Source: Siphonodentalium dalli (Eukaryota; Mollusca; Scaphopoda; Gadilida; Siphonodentaliidae). From it: DNA of 64,000 bases. Below, piece by piece: positions 1 through 10,735 of the stretch. The notes below the pieces were generated by a model, which saw only the letters and a program-made list of their open reading frames with translations, was not told the origin of the DNA and made no database searches. The number at the start of each line of letters is the position of its first letter. The first letter of the stretch is position 1. Both the position numbers and the translations under genes were made by a program. Where the stretch lies: NCBI GenBank assembly GCA_032622095.1, contig CP136061.1, positions 199,074,244 to 199,138,243 of the forward strand, given 5' to 3'.

Positions 1-240
1 TGTGAAACGACATAAGAATTATATGCTATAATTACAGGAGAAAGACAAATGAATGCGAGATTAATGTGAAAAGCCATATGAATGCGAGATTAATGTGAAA
101 AGCCATAAGAATGCGAGATTAATGTGAAATGCCATAATTATGAATGCGAGATTAATGTGAAATGCCATAATTATGAATGCGAGATTAATGCGAAAAAGCC
201 ATAAGAATGCGAGATTAATGTAAACGAGAGGCCGATCACG
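1..240 (+). repeat. 29-bp minisatellite, block 1
   Basis: Direct tandem copies of a 29-bp unit of the form GCCATATGAATGCGAG followed by ATTAATGTGAAAA. Some copies have an extra AATT giving GCCATAATTATG. There are no spacers between units and no coding potential. The block runs off the left edge of the window. Confidence 0.9.
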
Positions 241-1394
241 ATCGGTAGATGTTAACCCATCCCTTGGCGATAGTAAATTACTATGATCGCCATCATAAAT
301 GAGAGTTTTGGTGTTTAATTATAGAGTATACTATTATGTACTATTATAGACAAATTTACATAACACAAATTATTGGAATTTATGGGTCACTCGCATTTAT
401 ATAAGAGAATGCACTGGCACAGGATTTGTAATGCTGCACCACCACAGCCTTGGGTTAATTGTGAAAGGTGACCTGGACATGGAATACTTGGGTTAAGAGA
501 GTCCAATTTAAGTTTACAATGATAATGTATCAAATTTTACCAACAATATAGAACAAGATAAGCCACCTCACTGCTGACCCATTAATATCATTATATAGCA
601 GAGCTGTCAACAAATCACATGAATTGTTTATGTTGAAGGCTGACATCGCTATTAAACCAATAACATTTATAATGACCTCAGACCACCAGTAGAGTGATAT
701 CTTCAGCAGTGCAAGGCAGCACAGATGTCCAAGACTACTGTTAATATCATGTGATGTGTATTGTTGAATCTTTATTTTAAATTAGATACCACAGCTTTCT
801 TTATCAGATTATCTGCACATTGGCATAAGAGACATCAGAAAATAATATAGCCTTATCAATAGCTAAGTATAGTCCAAAGGCATGGGATAGAATTGGTGAA
901 TTGGATTTAATGTCGCTCCAAACAAATTTACCAGTAAATAACACAAGATTTTGGACCGATTTAAACAAATTTGATGTGGTGACTCGGGATGGTACCCTTG
1001 GCAGAGTTATAATGGTGTTAGTTTTTCAAATTTTGTTAACTTTAAAAAAAAAAAAAAAATTATTTAAAAAAACTAATTTATTATATATTTTGTTATTTAT
1101 TAATTTATTTGATCATATTTTTTTTTAAATTGAGCAAGGAAGTCAATCTAAAAAAAAATTTTTTTAAGAGTGAATATTTTATCGAAAAAGGGCCATAACT
1201 CAGTTAAAAATAGTCGGATCAAACCCATATTCTAACTCAATCTGTCTTTTGTGCTGAGAAATTCATATACAAATATAGAAAATATTTGAGTTATCGCACC
1301 ATGCGTAAAGTGTCTATAGACAGACAGACAAGACAGACAGTGGTCAATCCGGAAAACGACACTATGTTTACCATACTGTGGTATGGGTAAACAT
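241..1394. other. Unclassified stretch interrupting the minisatellite
   Basis: AT-rich sequence between minisatellite blocks 1 and 2. It contains a protein-like open frame (829-1,128), a long A/T tract (1,040-1,170), the word AGGGCCATAACTC near 1,190 that I associate with mollusc repeats, and a GACAGACAGACA-type tract near 1,318-1,340. GTAAAC occurs at both edges and could be a 6-bp target duplication of an inserted element, but no terminal inverted repeat is visible, so the insertion is only suspected. Confidence 0.4.
829..1128 (+). pseudogene. Possible coding remnant, unknown protein
   Basis: An open frame of about 100 codons without a good start. The first ~62 codons have a protein-like composition, with segments such as YSPKAWDRIGELDLMSL and TRFWTDLNKFDVVTRDG. 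The rest is low-complexity K- and L-rich sequence from an A/T tract. A stop lies directly upstream (826-828). It could be an exon fragment carried by an unidentified repeat, or chance. I do not recognise the family. Confidence 0.22.
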
Positions 1395-1775
1395 AAAAAG
1401 CCATAATAATGCGAGATTAATGTGAAAAAGCCATATGAATGTGAGATTAATGTGAAAAGCCATATGAATGCGAGATTAATGTGAAAAGCCATATGAATGC
1501 GAGATTAATGTGAAAAGCCATATGAATGCGAGATTAATGTGAAAAGCCATATGAATGCGAGATTATTGTGAAAAGCCATATGACTGAGAGATTAATGTGA
1601 AAAGACATATGAATGCGAGATTAATGTGAAACGCCATAATTATGAATGCGAGATAAAGGCGAAAAACATGAATGCGAGATTAATGTGAAAGTTTTAGCCA
1701 TATGAATGCGAGATTAATGTGAAACGCCATAATTGTGAAAGCGAGATTAAGGTGAAACGACATATGGATGCGAGA
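1395..1775 (+). repeat. 29-bp minisatellite, block 2
   Basis: Same 29-bp unit as at the left edge. GCCATATG recurs at exactly 29-bp steps, for example 1,459 and 1,488. Interruptions near 1,640-1,760 give units with GCCATAATT. The block ends at the TTAA that flanks the palindromic element at 1,780. Confidence 0.9.
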
Positions 1776-1779
1776 TTAA

Positions 1780-2230
1780 AGGTACTGAATCCGATTAGAT
1801 GCTCCAAAATTACTATTTCTTTGGCTTTGGGGGTAAAATAAATATTTGATTGGAGTCGAGGAACCCACCGATCAAAGCTCAGAGTGATCAGATATCGATT
1901 TTTGAAGTTTGTTAATTTTTGGAGATGTGGACAACTTCCACGTGCTCAAACAGACAAATTGCGGTTGTAAGATGGATAACTCGAAAATCAAGTGGTTACT
2001 ATTAACAGTAATAACCACTTGCTTTTAGAGTTATCCATCTTAGACCCGCAATTTGTCTGTTTGAGCACGTGGAAGTGGACCACATCTCCAAAAATGAACA
2101 AACTTCAAAAATCGATATCTGATAACTCTGAGCTTTGAAGGGTGGGTTCCTCGATTCGAATCAAATATTTTTTTTACCCCCGAAGCCAAAGAAATAGTGA
2201 TTTAGGTGTGCTTAATCGGATTGAGTACCT
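1780..2230. mobile_element. Palindromic (fold-back) TTAA-flanked element, 451 bp
   Basis: Almost the whole element is one inverted repeat with arms of about 220 bp meeting near 2,005. The arms begin AGGTACTGAATCCGATTA (left) and AGGTACTCAATCCGATTA (right, reverse complement). TTAA lies immediately outside at 1,776-1,779 and 2,231-2,234, consistent with a 4-bp target duplication inside a minisatellite unit (ATTAATG). TTAA target sites occur in piggyBac, Kolobok and Sola3 elements, and the AGG terminus fits Kolobok better than piggyBac. There is no coding capacity, so it would be a non-autonomous MITE-like copy. Confidence 0.75.
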
Positions 2231-2234
2231 TTAA

Positions 2235-2640
2235 TATGAAAAGCCATATGAATGCGAGATTAATGTGAAAAGCCATATGAATTCAAAATTAATGTGAAAA
2301 GTCATATGAATGAGAGATTAATGTGAAACTTCATACGAATGCGAGATTAAGGTGAAAAGCCATATGAATGAGAGATTAATTTGAAAAGCCATATGAATGA
2401 GAGATTAATGTGAAAAGCCATATGAATGCGAGATTAAGGTGAAAAGCCATATGAATGCGAGATTAAGGTGAAAAGTCATATGAATGAGAGATTAATGTGA
2501 AAAGCCATATGAATGCGAGATTAAGGTGAAAAGCCATATGAATGCGAGATTAAGGTGAAAAGCCATATGAATGAGAGATTAATGTGAAAAGCCATATGAA
2601 TGCGAGATTAAGGTGAAACGACATAAGAATTTTATTCTAT
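2235..2640 (+). repeat. 29-bp minisatellite, block 3
   Basis: Continuation of the 29-bp array beyond the palindromic element. Two unit subtypes alternate here, one with ATTAATGTG and one with ATTAAGGTG, suggesting local higher-order amplification. It ends in GAAACGACATAAGAATT, a word also seen at position 5 at the left edge of the window. Confidence 0.9.
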
Positions 2641-2964
2641 AAGTTACCGGGAAAACGCCATATGAATATGAGGTAACTGGAAACTGCAAATTAATGTATG
2701 ATTAACAAAGGAATCTCAGGTTGATCCAAAACTACATATATAACACATAATTATGGATATGAGACTACCGCGAAACGGCGTAGCGAAGCTACGGGTTGCA
2801 CCTCTGTTTAAATGTTATTTGTATTGTATTGTGATTTATAGTAATGTATAATTGATTGGCTGTAATTAATGGTGATGTACTTTATTCATTGGAAATATTT
2901 ATATTTATTTTCCTATTCCTTAGATTATATACTATGTCATTTCACTCAACTTTTACCTCATCAA
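2641..2964. other. Non-coding AT-rich stretch with a strong small hairpin
   Basis: No gene is seen. A perfect hairpin GTAGC-GAA-GCTAC lies at 2,780-2,792, followed by GGGTTGCACCTCTG. It resembles the 3' hairpins of Helitrons but lacks the CTRR terminus. Confidence 0.5.
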
Positions 2965-4768
2965 TTACCCTTATAAAAACACTCTGGTAAACCATGGTAA
3001 AACAGTCTGGTATTGTGGTATTCTACTAGTACCAGGGTGATTGGAACCAGGTCAAGTTACTCTGGTAAATTTAATGAATGGTCATCATATTAAACGCACA
3101 CATATAGACACACCGATGTATTTTTACTATAGTAAAATGTTCCCACCCATGTATTTCACCGGATGTAAGTATGCATGTGGGGTTCTACTAGTAATTCTAC
3201 CAGGATAATTTATCTCGATATTAGGGTAAAGTTACCACGGTAGTACCGAGGTGCGTTTTCAGAAGCTTTAACATTGGATATAACAGATTGGAGACTATAT
3301 GAATCACACGTCTGATTACATAAGGTGTTAAACTCTTCTGAATTTAGCGTACTTATATATAAGAATATAGTTATCCCATTTTGTTAACTTTTGAGTAGGA
3401 TACCGGGTACAATTGTTTTCCACAGATTTTAACGAACAAAATATGATTTTATTCTCACATAAGAGAAAAAAACACCTCAGCTGAGAATTTTTTTATTGTG
3501 AAATAGAGTTATCGCTCATATCCATGTAAAATTACTCTGGTAAAGCCAAGTAAACCATGATTTACATGTCTCTACTCTGGTAAAATATGGTAAAGTCAGA
3601 TAGACAATGATATAATCTGGTAAAATCTATACGAAGTCCATTTAAAAAGGACATACCCTTGTTTGTAAAGTCCAAGTAAAGGCATGATGTACCCAACTTA
3701 CATTATACTCTGGTAAATCCTGCTGTATTACCATTACATACAAAACATTAACCAACATGTGAGCCTATGTACCAGCAATTTTGAGATTGGTTGGACTCCA
3801 CCTTGCAGAGTTGTTTCCATTTTGGACTTAAATATACAAAAACCCAACCCACCTAAATTATTGTCCCTGTTTGAAATACGTTTTGTATATAGGATCGGTA
3901 GTGTAATTCTGAACTGCTACAAGGACAACCTACCAGACTTTAGTCTAGAAATATGACTAATATTCATACTATCATTCCCCTTGTATATTATTGTTTGGCA
4001 TTATCTCACCTCACTCGAAATCAAAGGACATGTGTTATTATTAGCTGCCCCATAACATTAAAACTAGAGAATGTAGAACTCAGTTATTCACAAAATCCAT
4101 CTCTGACTGAAACCAACCCATACAATAAGCACCATGGTTGTATAGCGTCACGTTTTGAAGTAACTGACGATTTTTGAAGTAAAGCGCTTTTTTAAAGAGC
4201 GGGTTTTTCCTCGAAGTAATATATATTGACTAAATAACGGATGTATTTAGAAATGAAAAAAATACAAACATTTAAAGAGCGATTTTGTTTGTTCAAGAGC
4301 GTTTTTTATCAGAACTGATTTTCTGTAGTATGTTGATTTACATGGGTTTTACCCATGAATGTCCTGTTTCACCACCATTTTACGAGAATAAAGTGGGGTA
4401 CACCATGCCTTTACTTGCATGGAATTTACAAGGGTATGTCTTTTTACATGGGTTTTTACCAGAGTTTATCATTGCTAACCTAACTGTATCATGATTTACT
4501 TGCAATTTACAGGGGTGTGTCCATTTTATATGGCTTTTACCAGAGTATATCATTGTAAACCTGACTTTAAAATTACCATGCCTTTACTTGGAATTTACAA
4601 GGGTGTGTCATTTTTAAATGGCTTTTCCCAGAGTATATCATTGTAAACCTGACTTTACCAGAGTAGAATATGATAAGCCATGATTTACCTGGCTTTTACC
4701 AGAGTGTTTTATTGTAAACCTGACTTTACCACAGTTTTCCAGAGTAGAGCCTTATAAGGGAAAGTACA
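2965..4768. mobile_element. Fold-back element of CTCTGGTAAA words (copy 1)
   Basis: The left part (2,980-3,730) is filled with CTCTGGTAAA-type words and the right part (4,340-4,765) with the reverse complement TTTACCAGAG. The segment around 3,620-3,720 is the inverted counterpart of the segment around 4,400-4,460 (CATGCCTTTACTTG and ACAAGGGTATGTC). The ends also pair: CCCTTATAA near 2,970 and TTATAAGGG near 4,754. The unpaired middle (3,740-4,300) recurs at 52,628-52,790. No transposase is encoded. Interpreted as a large non-autonomous fold-back transposon with internally amplified arms. Confidence 0.65.
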
Positions 4769-5100
4769 CTTTAGTCATCATTATTCGGAATACCATCTAA
4801 TATTCTAGCAAACTCGGTTCATATTCTGTATATCCACCCAGTTATATATATTATTAAATTATCAATAACTGTTTATCGTATTAACATGTTTTATTGGCAA
4901 AGTACTTATGCTCATATTTCCATTCCTTTCATTCATATTTTCATAATGCACGTTTCGCCGCCAAACTTCCGCTACAATGAGTACGCGGTTACTAAGACCG
5001 TACGGTGTCTTTGGTTTCTATATATGCGTCGGGTTGGATTTTCATCGGGTTGTTTGCCGGGTCGCTTTTATGGTTGCTTTTGCGGTACATCATGGGAAAT
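4769..5100. other. Spacer before satellite, nothing recognised
   Basis: Mixed-composition DNA with a short CG-richer patch (4,950-5,080). The rightmost part merges into the first satellite unit. No motif or coding frame that I would defend. Confidence 0.5.
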
Positions 5101-6482
5101 CTGCAATAATCCCACAAATTTGTCGCGTAGTTTGTGCGACTAAGCTGACAGAACATACACTATACATCGCTAATGTTGGAGTATATTGGTCCGACGGAAA
5201 GGGTCAATACGACCTTAAATGAGTAAAATATAAAAATTAGTCGCACCGATTCTGATAGATGTATACTATATAAATTTACATATGCGATATTCCCATCAAT
5301 TTATACAGTAGTTTGTGTGCCTAAGCTGACAGAATACCCTATACGTCGCTAATATTGGAGTATATGGGTCCGGCGGATGGGTCCGACGAAAAGGGTCAAT
5401 ACGACCTTAAATGACTAAAATATAAAAATTAGTCGCACCGATTCTGATAGATGGGTACAATATGAATTCAATTATGTAATAATCCAATCAATTTATCTTG
5501 TAGTTTGTGCGCCTAAGCTGACAGAATACCATATATAGATCGCTAATATTGGAGTATATGGGTCCGGCGGAAAGGGTCAATACGACCTTAAATGACTAAA
5601 ATATAAGAATTAGTCGCACCGATTCTGATAGGCGAGTACTATATAAACTCAAATCTGCAATATTCCCACCAATTTATCTAGTAGTTTGTGCGCCTAAGCT
5701 GACAGAACATACACTATACATCGCTAATGTTGGAGTATATAGGTCCGACGGAAAGGGTCAATACGACCTTAAATGAGTAAAATATAAAAATTAGTCGCAC
5801 CGATTCTTATAGATGGGTACAATAGGAATTTAAATATGCAATAATCCAATCAATTTATACAGTAGTTTGTGCGCCTAAGCTGACAGACTACCCTATATAC
5901 ATCGCTAATATTGGAGTATATGGGTCCGGCGGATGGGTCCGACGGAAAGGGTCAATACGACCTTAAATGACTAAAATATAAGAATTAGTCGCACCGATTC
6001 TGATAGACGGATACTATATGAACTCAAATCTGCAATATTCCCACCAATATATCCAGTAGTATGTGCGCCTAAGCTGACAGAACATACACTATACATCGCT
6101 AATGTTGGAGTATATGGGTCCGACGGAAAGGGTCAATACGACCTTAAATGAGAAAAATATAAAAATTAGTCGCACCGATTCTGATAGATGGGTACAATAG
6201 GAATTTAAATATGCAATAATCCAATCAATTTATACTGTAGTTTGTGCGCCTAAGATAACAGAATACCATATATAGATCGCTAATATTGGAGTATATGGGT
6301 CCGGCGGATGGGTCCTCCGGAAAGGGTTAATACGACCTTAAATGACTACAATATAAAAATTAGTCGCACCGATTCTGATAGACGGGTACTATATGAATTG
6401 AAATCTGCAATATTCCCATCAATTTATAAAGTAGTTTGTGCGCCTAAGCTGACAGAACATACCCTGTACATGGCTATGATCG
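5101..6482 (+). repeat. 181-194-bp satellite, about 7-8 units
   Basis: The marker TTAGTCGCACCGATTCT recurs at 5,237, 5,429, 5,610, 5,791, 5,985, 6,166 and 6,360, giving steps of 192, 181, 181, 194, 181 and 194 bp. The longer units carry a duplicated GGCGGATGGGTCC segment. Two main subtypes are interleaved: one with ACATACACTATACATCGCTA and one with TACCCTATA or ACCATATATAG at the same place. Confidence 0.9.
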
Positions 6483-6529
6483 CACTTGGCGCGGGTACGC
6501 GGGCAGCGGGTACCTATCGCAATTTACTA

Positions 6530-6537
<8 letters not shown>

Positions 6538-6583
<46 letters not shown>
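6538..6583. repeat. (TA)n microsatellite at the left edge of the Helitron block
   Basis: About 46 bp of alternating TA, directly touching the outer 3' terminus of the leftmost Helitron. Helitrons insert between A and T, so a TA tract is a plausible original target. Confidence 0.9.
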
Positions 6584-6584
<1 letters not shown>

Positions 6585-6585
<1 letters not shown>

Positions 6586-7171
6586 TAGCAGGTGGACCCG
6601 ACTTCGTCCGTGCTGTTTCCCCTCTGCTTTTCGGCGAATTGCGCGATTTGACCTTGAATTGTCCATTTTGAAGGTCAAGGTCAGGTGGGGTCACGATTTG
6701 ACCCGTCGAAAACACTGCCCGGACAAAAGTACCCGACAAAAGTACCCGTCGAAATCCATCCGGTTTTACCCGATTTGACCTCGAATTGATCATTTTGAAG
6801 GTCAAGGTCAGGTCGGGGTCACGATTTGACCAGTCAGTGGACAAAAGTAACCCCACGTATCAAATTCCGTCGAAATCCCATAAAACTTCGCGATTTGACC
6901 TTGAATTGACCCGATTTCAAGGTCAATGTCACGTCGCACGGGCAATCGAATAAGCTTACGACACTCCCCACACGAAAGTATCCATAGACACTAATTTTCA
7001 TCGAAATCCCGTGATACTCGGGCGTTCGAACTTGAAATGACCCGATTTCAGGGTCAAGGTCACGTCGCACGGGCAAATTAATAGGCCCATGCCACTCCCC
7101 GGCCGAAAGTACCCCCACATACCAAGTTTCATCGAAATCGGCTCGGCCGTTTTCGAGTCCATCGCGAACAG

Positions 7172-7202
<31 letters not shown>

Positions 7203-7229
7203 GACAGATTTCCCAAAATATATAATAGA
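6585..7229 (-). mobile_element. Helitron-like element M1 (family F3)
   Basis: Read on the minus strand, the element starts TCTATTATATATTTTGG, has CTGTCTGTCTGTGTGTG tracts, and ends in a hairpin (GGACGAAGTCGGG region) followed by CTAG, then T of the TA tract. The 5'-TC, 3' hairpin and CTRR terminus with A/T flanks are the Helitron signature. The interior is dense in TCAAGGTCA (for example 6,675-6,683) and its complement. There is no Rep/helicase ORF, so it is non-autonomous. Confidence 0.82.
7172..7198. repeat. (CA)n microsatellite
   Basis: CACACA tract inside the 5' region of M1, continuing into CAGACAGACAG. Confidence 0.9.
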
Positions 7230-7854
7230 CTAGCCGATGAGCCCGACGTTGTCCGAGCTATTCAAAAACCAAATTTCAAGTCGATAGCTCCACCCGTTTC
7301 CGAGATCTGGTCTGCGCATGCGCGAAGCTTGCGTCGCACGGGCTCGGCGACCCGATAAAAATCGTATCCGGGGCAAGATACATTCACATAGCAAATTCAA
7401 GTTCGAATACAGGCCAGCGGGATCTGTTAGCACTGAGGCATATGTAAATCAGTTGGTGTACTGTTCACAAGTACTTTTGGGCACATTTCTGTGTGTCTAA
7501 AAGGATGTTCTTTAATTTCAAATACTCGTGTACATCCAATAAATCTCCCCGCATAGGATAGCCAATAAATCTCCCCGCATAGGAAACCACTCAAAAGTAT
7601 TGTTCCCGTATATCTCTGCAGATGCTAATAACGTTGAATGGTAAACAAACGCACTTTATACCAATGCGTCAAAAACAAACGCTCATTAAATTATCACTTG
7701 ATTAACCACCGTAGTGCCGTTTTTTGTGACTGAGAGTGGAGAACGGGTGATTTTACCTTTGGATAGGAAGTTTGGTCTCGATCGGTCAACCCGTTTTCGA
7801 TTCTATAAAGGACAGACAGACAAACAAACAGAGGTCATCAAAATATATAAGAGA
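7230..7854 (-). mobile_element. Helitron-like element M2 (F2/F1 hybrid)
   Basis: The 3' half (7,230-7,400) is family F2, with the terminal hairpin AGCCCGGACAACGTCGGGCT (here with one change) then CATCGG and CTAG. The 5' half (about 7,530-7,800) is reverse-complemented F1 interior, including CCAATAAATCTCCCCGC and GTATATCTCTGCAGATGC. The 5' end on the minus strand is TCTCTTATATATTTTGATG. This is a mosaic of two families inside one pair of termini. Confidence 0.75.
7313..7324. promoter_or_regulatory. NRF1-like motif (example of a repeated site)
   Basis: TGCGCATGCGCG fits the palindromic NRF1/ewg consensus YGCGCAYGCGCR. It recurs once in nearly every 122-bp F2 unit. Binding is inferred from the match only. 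Confidence 0.4.
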
Positions 7855-8470
7855 CTAGCCGATGAGCCCGACGTTGTCCGGGCTATTCAAAAACCAAATT
7901 TCAAGTCGATAGCTCCACCCGTTTCCGAGATCTGGTCTGCGCATGCGCGAAGCTGGCGTCGCACGGGCTCGGCGATCCGATAAAATTCGTATCCGGGGCA
8001 AGATACATTCACATAGCAAATTTCAAGTCGATAGCTCCACCCGTTTCCGAGATCTCGTCTGCGCATGCGCGAAGCGGGCGCCGCACGGGCTCGGAGACCC
8101 GATAAAATTCGTATCCGGGGCAAGATACATTCACATACCAAATTTCAAGTCGATAGCTCCACCCGTTTCCGAGATCTCGTCTGCGCATGCGCGAAGCTGG
8201 CATCGCACGGGCTCTGTGACCCGATAAACTTCGTATCCGTGGCAAGATACATTCACATAGCAAATTTCAAGTCGATAGCTCCACCTGTTTCCGAGATCTC
8301 GTCTGCGCATGCGCGAAGCGGGCGCCACACTGGCTCGCCAATACGACAACGTCCACCGCCTGGTCAAACTACACACACGTACCAAGTTTCGTCCCGATCG
8401 GTCGAGAATCGTAGATTTGTATAAATGACAAACAAACAAACAGACAGAGGTCTTCAAAATATATATGAGA
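7855..8470 (-). mobile_element. Helitron-like element M3 (family F2)
   Basis: Bounded by CTAG on the left and GA (5'-TC on the minus strand) on the right. It has four 122-bp internal units, marked by GCGCATGCGCGAAG near 7,940, 8,062, 8,184 and 8,306. The 5' region on the minus strand reads TCTCATATATATTTTGAAG, then CTGTCTGTTTG and GATCGGGACGAAACTTGG, a layout typical of non-autonomous Helitrons. Confidence 0.82.
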
Positions 8471-9243
8471 CTAGCCAATGAGCCCGACGTTGTCCGGGCT
8501 ATTCAAAAACCAAATTTCAAGTCGATAGCTCTACCCAGCCCGAAATTTCAAGTCGATAGCTCTACCCGTTTTCGAGATCTGGTCTGCGTATGCGCGAAGC
8601 TGGCGTCGCACGGGCTCGGCGACCCGATGAAATTCGTATCCGGGGCAAGATACATTCACATACCAAATTTCAAGTCGATAGCTCCACCCGTTTCCGAGAT
8701 CTGGTCTGCGCATGCGCGAAGCTGGCGTCGCAGGGGCTCGGCGACCCGATAAAATTCGTATCCGGGGCAAGATACATTCACATACCAAATTTCAAGTCGA
8801 TAGCTCCACCCGTTTCCGAGATCTCGTCTGCGCATGCGCGAAACGGCGCCGCACGGTCTCGGAGACCCGATAAAATTCGTATCCGGGGCAAGATACATTC
8901 ACATACCAAATTTCAAGTCGATAGCTCCACCCGTTTCCGTGATCTCGTCTGCGCTTGCGCGAAACTAGCGTCGCACGAACTCTGCGATCCGATAAACTTC
9001 GTATGCGGTGCAAGATACATTCACATAGCAAATTTCAAGTCGATAGCTCCACCCGTTTCCGAGATCTCGTCTGCGCATGCGCGAAGCGGGCGCCACACTC
9101 GCTCGCCAATACGACAACGTCCACCGCCTGGTCAAACTACACTACACACACGTACCAAGTTTCGTCCCGATCGGTCGAGAATCGTAGATTTGTATAAATG
9201 ACAAACAAACAGACTGACAGAGGTCTTCAAAATATATATGAGA
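8471..9243 (-). mobile_element. Helitron-like element M4 (family F2)
   Basis: Same termini as M3 with five 122-bp units (markers near 8,588, 8,709, 8,831, 8,953 and 9,075). The unit at 8,953 has TGCGCTTGCGCG, a one-base change in the otherwise conserved palindrome. A short duplication (CTACCCAGCCCGAAATTTC) sits near the 3' end and is shared with M5, so M4 and M5 are probably sister copies. Confidence 0.82.
8548..9105 (-). repeat. 122-bp tandem unit of family F2 (best example)
   Basis: Each unit contains GTCGATAGCTCCACCCG, CCGAGATCT, GCGCATGCGCG, TCGCACGGGCTCGG and GGCAAGATACATTCACATA. Period 122 bp, not a multiple of three, so the open frames across it are by-products. Copy number varies between elements: 4 in M3, 5 in M4, 3 in M5, 2 in M6, 3 in M8. 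Confidence 0.9.
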
Positions 9244-9779
9244 CTAGCCAATGAGCCAGACGTTGTCCGGGCTATTCAAAAACCAAATTTCAAGTCGATA
9301 GCTCTACCCAGCCCGAAATTTCAAGTCGATAGCTCCATCCGTTTCCGAGATCTGGTCTGCGCATGCGCGAAGCTGGCGTCGCACGGGCTCGGCGACCCGA
9401 TAAAATTCGTATCCGGGGCAAGATACATTCACATAGCAAATTTCAAGTCGATAGCTCCACCCGTTTCCGAGATCTCGTCTGCGCATGCGCGAAGCTGGCG
9501 TCGCACGGGCTCGGCGACCCGATAAAATTCGTATCCGGGGCAAGGTATATTCACATAGCAAATTTCAAGTCGATAGCTCCACCCGTTTCCGAGATCTCGT
9601 CTGCGCATGCGCGAAGCGTCGCCGCACGGACTCGCCAATACGACAACGACCACCGCCTGGTCAAACTACACACACGTACCAAGTTTCGTCCCGATCGGTT
9701 GAGAATCGTAGATTTGTATTAATGACAGACAAACAGACAAACAGTCAGACAGACAGAGGTCTTCAAAATATATATGAGA
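9244..9779 (-). mobile_element. Helitron-like element M5 (family F2)
   Basis: CTAG/TC termini as in M4, with three 122-bp units (near 9,361, 9,483 and 9,605). The 5' end carries a longer CAGACAAACAGACAAACAG tract than its neighbours. Confidence 0.82.
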
Positions 9780-10158
9780 CTAGCCGATGAGCCCGACGTT
9801 GTCCGGGCTATTCAAAAACCAACTTTCAAGTCGATAGCTCCACCCGTTTCCGAGATATGGTCTGCGCATGCGCGAAGCTGGCGTCGCACGGGCTCGGCGA
9901 CCCGATAAAATTCGTATCCGGGGCAAGATACATTCACATAGCAAATTTCAAGTCGATAGCTCCACCCTTTTCCGAGATCTCGTCTGCGCATGCACTGCAC
10001 GGGCGTCGCACGGGCTCGCCAATACGACAACGACAACCGCCTGGTCAAACTACACACACGTACCAAGTTTCGTCCCGATCGGTCGAGAATCGTAATTTGT
10101 ATTAATGACATACATACAGACAGACAGACAGACAGAGGTCATCAAAATATATAACAGA
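9780..10158 (-). mobile_element. Helitron-like element M6 (family F2, short)
   Basis: 379 bp with two 122-bp units (near 9,866 and 9,988). Terminal hairpin and CTAG on the left, 5'-TC on the right. This is close to the minimal F2 form also seen at 15,065-15,448 on the other strand. Confidence 0.82.
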
Positions 10159-10735
10159 CTAGCAGGTGGACCCGACTTCGTCCGGGCTGTTTCCCCTCTG
10201 CTTTTTGGCGAATTGACCTTGAATAGTCCATTTTGAATGTCAAGGTCAGGTGGGGTCACGATTTGACCCGGACAAAAGTACCCCACAAAAGAACCCGTCG
10301 AAATCCATCTGGTTTTACCCGATTTGACATTGAATTGATCATTTTGAAGCTCAAGGTCAGGGTCACAATTTGACCCGTCCAAAACACAGTGGACAAAAGT
10401 AACCCTATGTATAAAATGTCATCGAAATCCCATCAATATTCGCGATTTGACATTGAATTGACCAGATTTCAAGGTCAAGGTGATGTCGCACGGGCAAACG
10501 AATAGGCTTACGACACTCCCCATACTAAAGTATCCCCAGACACTAATTTTCATCGAAATCGCGTGATACTCGGGCGATTGACCTTGAAATGACCCGATGT
10601 CAAGGTCATTTCGCACGGGCAAATTAATAGGCCCCTGCCACTCCCCGGCCGAAAGTACCCCCACATACCAAGTTTCATCGAAATCGGTTCGGTCGTTTTC
10701 GAGTCCATCGCGAACACAGACAGATTTCCCAAAAT
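10159..10735 (-). mobile_element. Helitron-like element M7 (family F3, 5'-truncated)
   Basis: Begins with CTAG and the same hairpin region as M1 and is collinear with M1 through the TCAAGGTCA-rich interior. Its 5' part stops at TTTCCCAAAATG, before the expected TATATAATAGA, and runs directly into F2 sequence. Confidence 0.75.

Noticed and set aside
1-2640. CRISPR-like array of 29-bp repeats
   Set aside because: Units are directly contiguous with no unique spacers, and the context is eukaryotic. It is a minisatellite.
2780-2810. Helitron 3' end at the GTAGC-GAA-GCTAC hairpin
   Set aside because: No CTRR terminus follows the hairpin and no matching 5'-TC end was found.
8590-9201. 203-codon open frame and many similar frames on both strands between 7,089 and 11,233
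   Set aside because: They follow the 122-bp F2 unit, which is not a multiple of three, exist on both strands, and spell the same peptides in each copy. They are repeat by-products.
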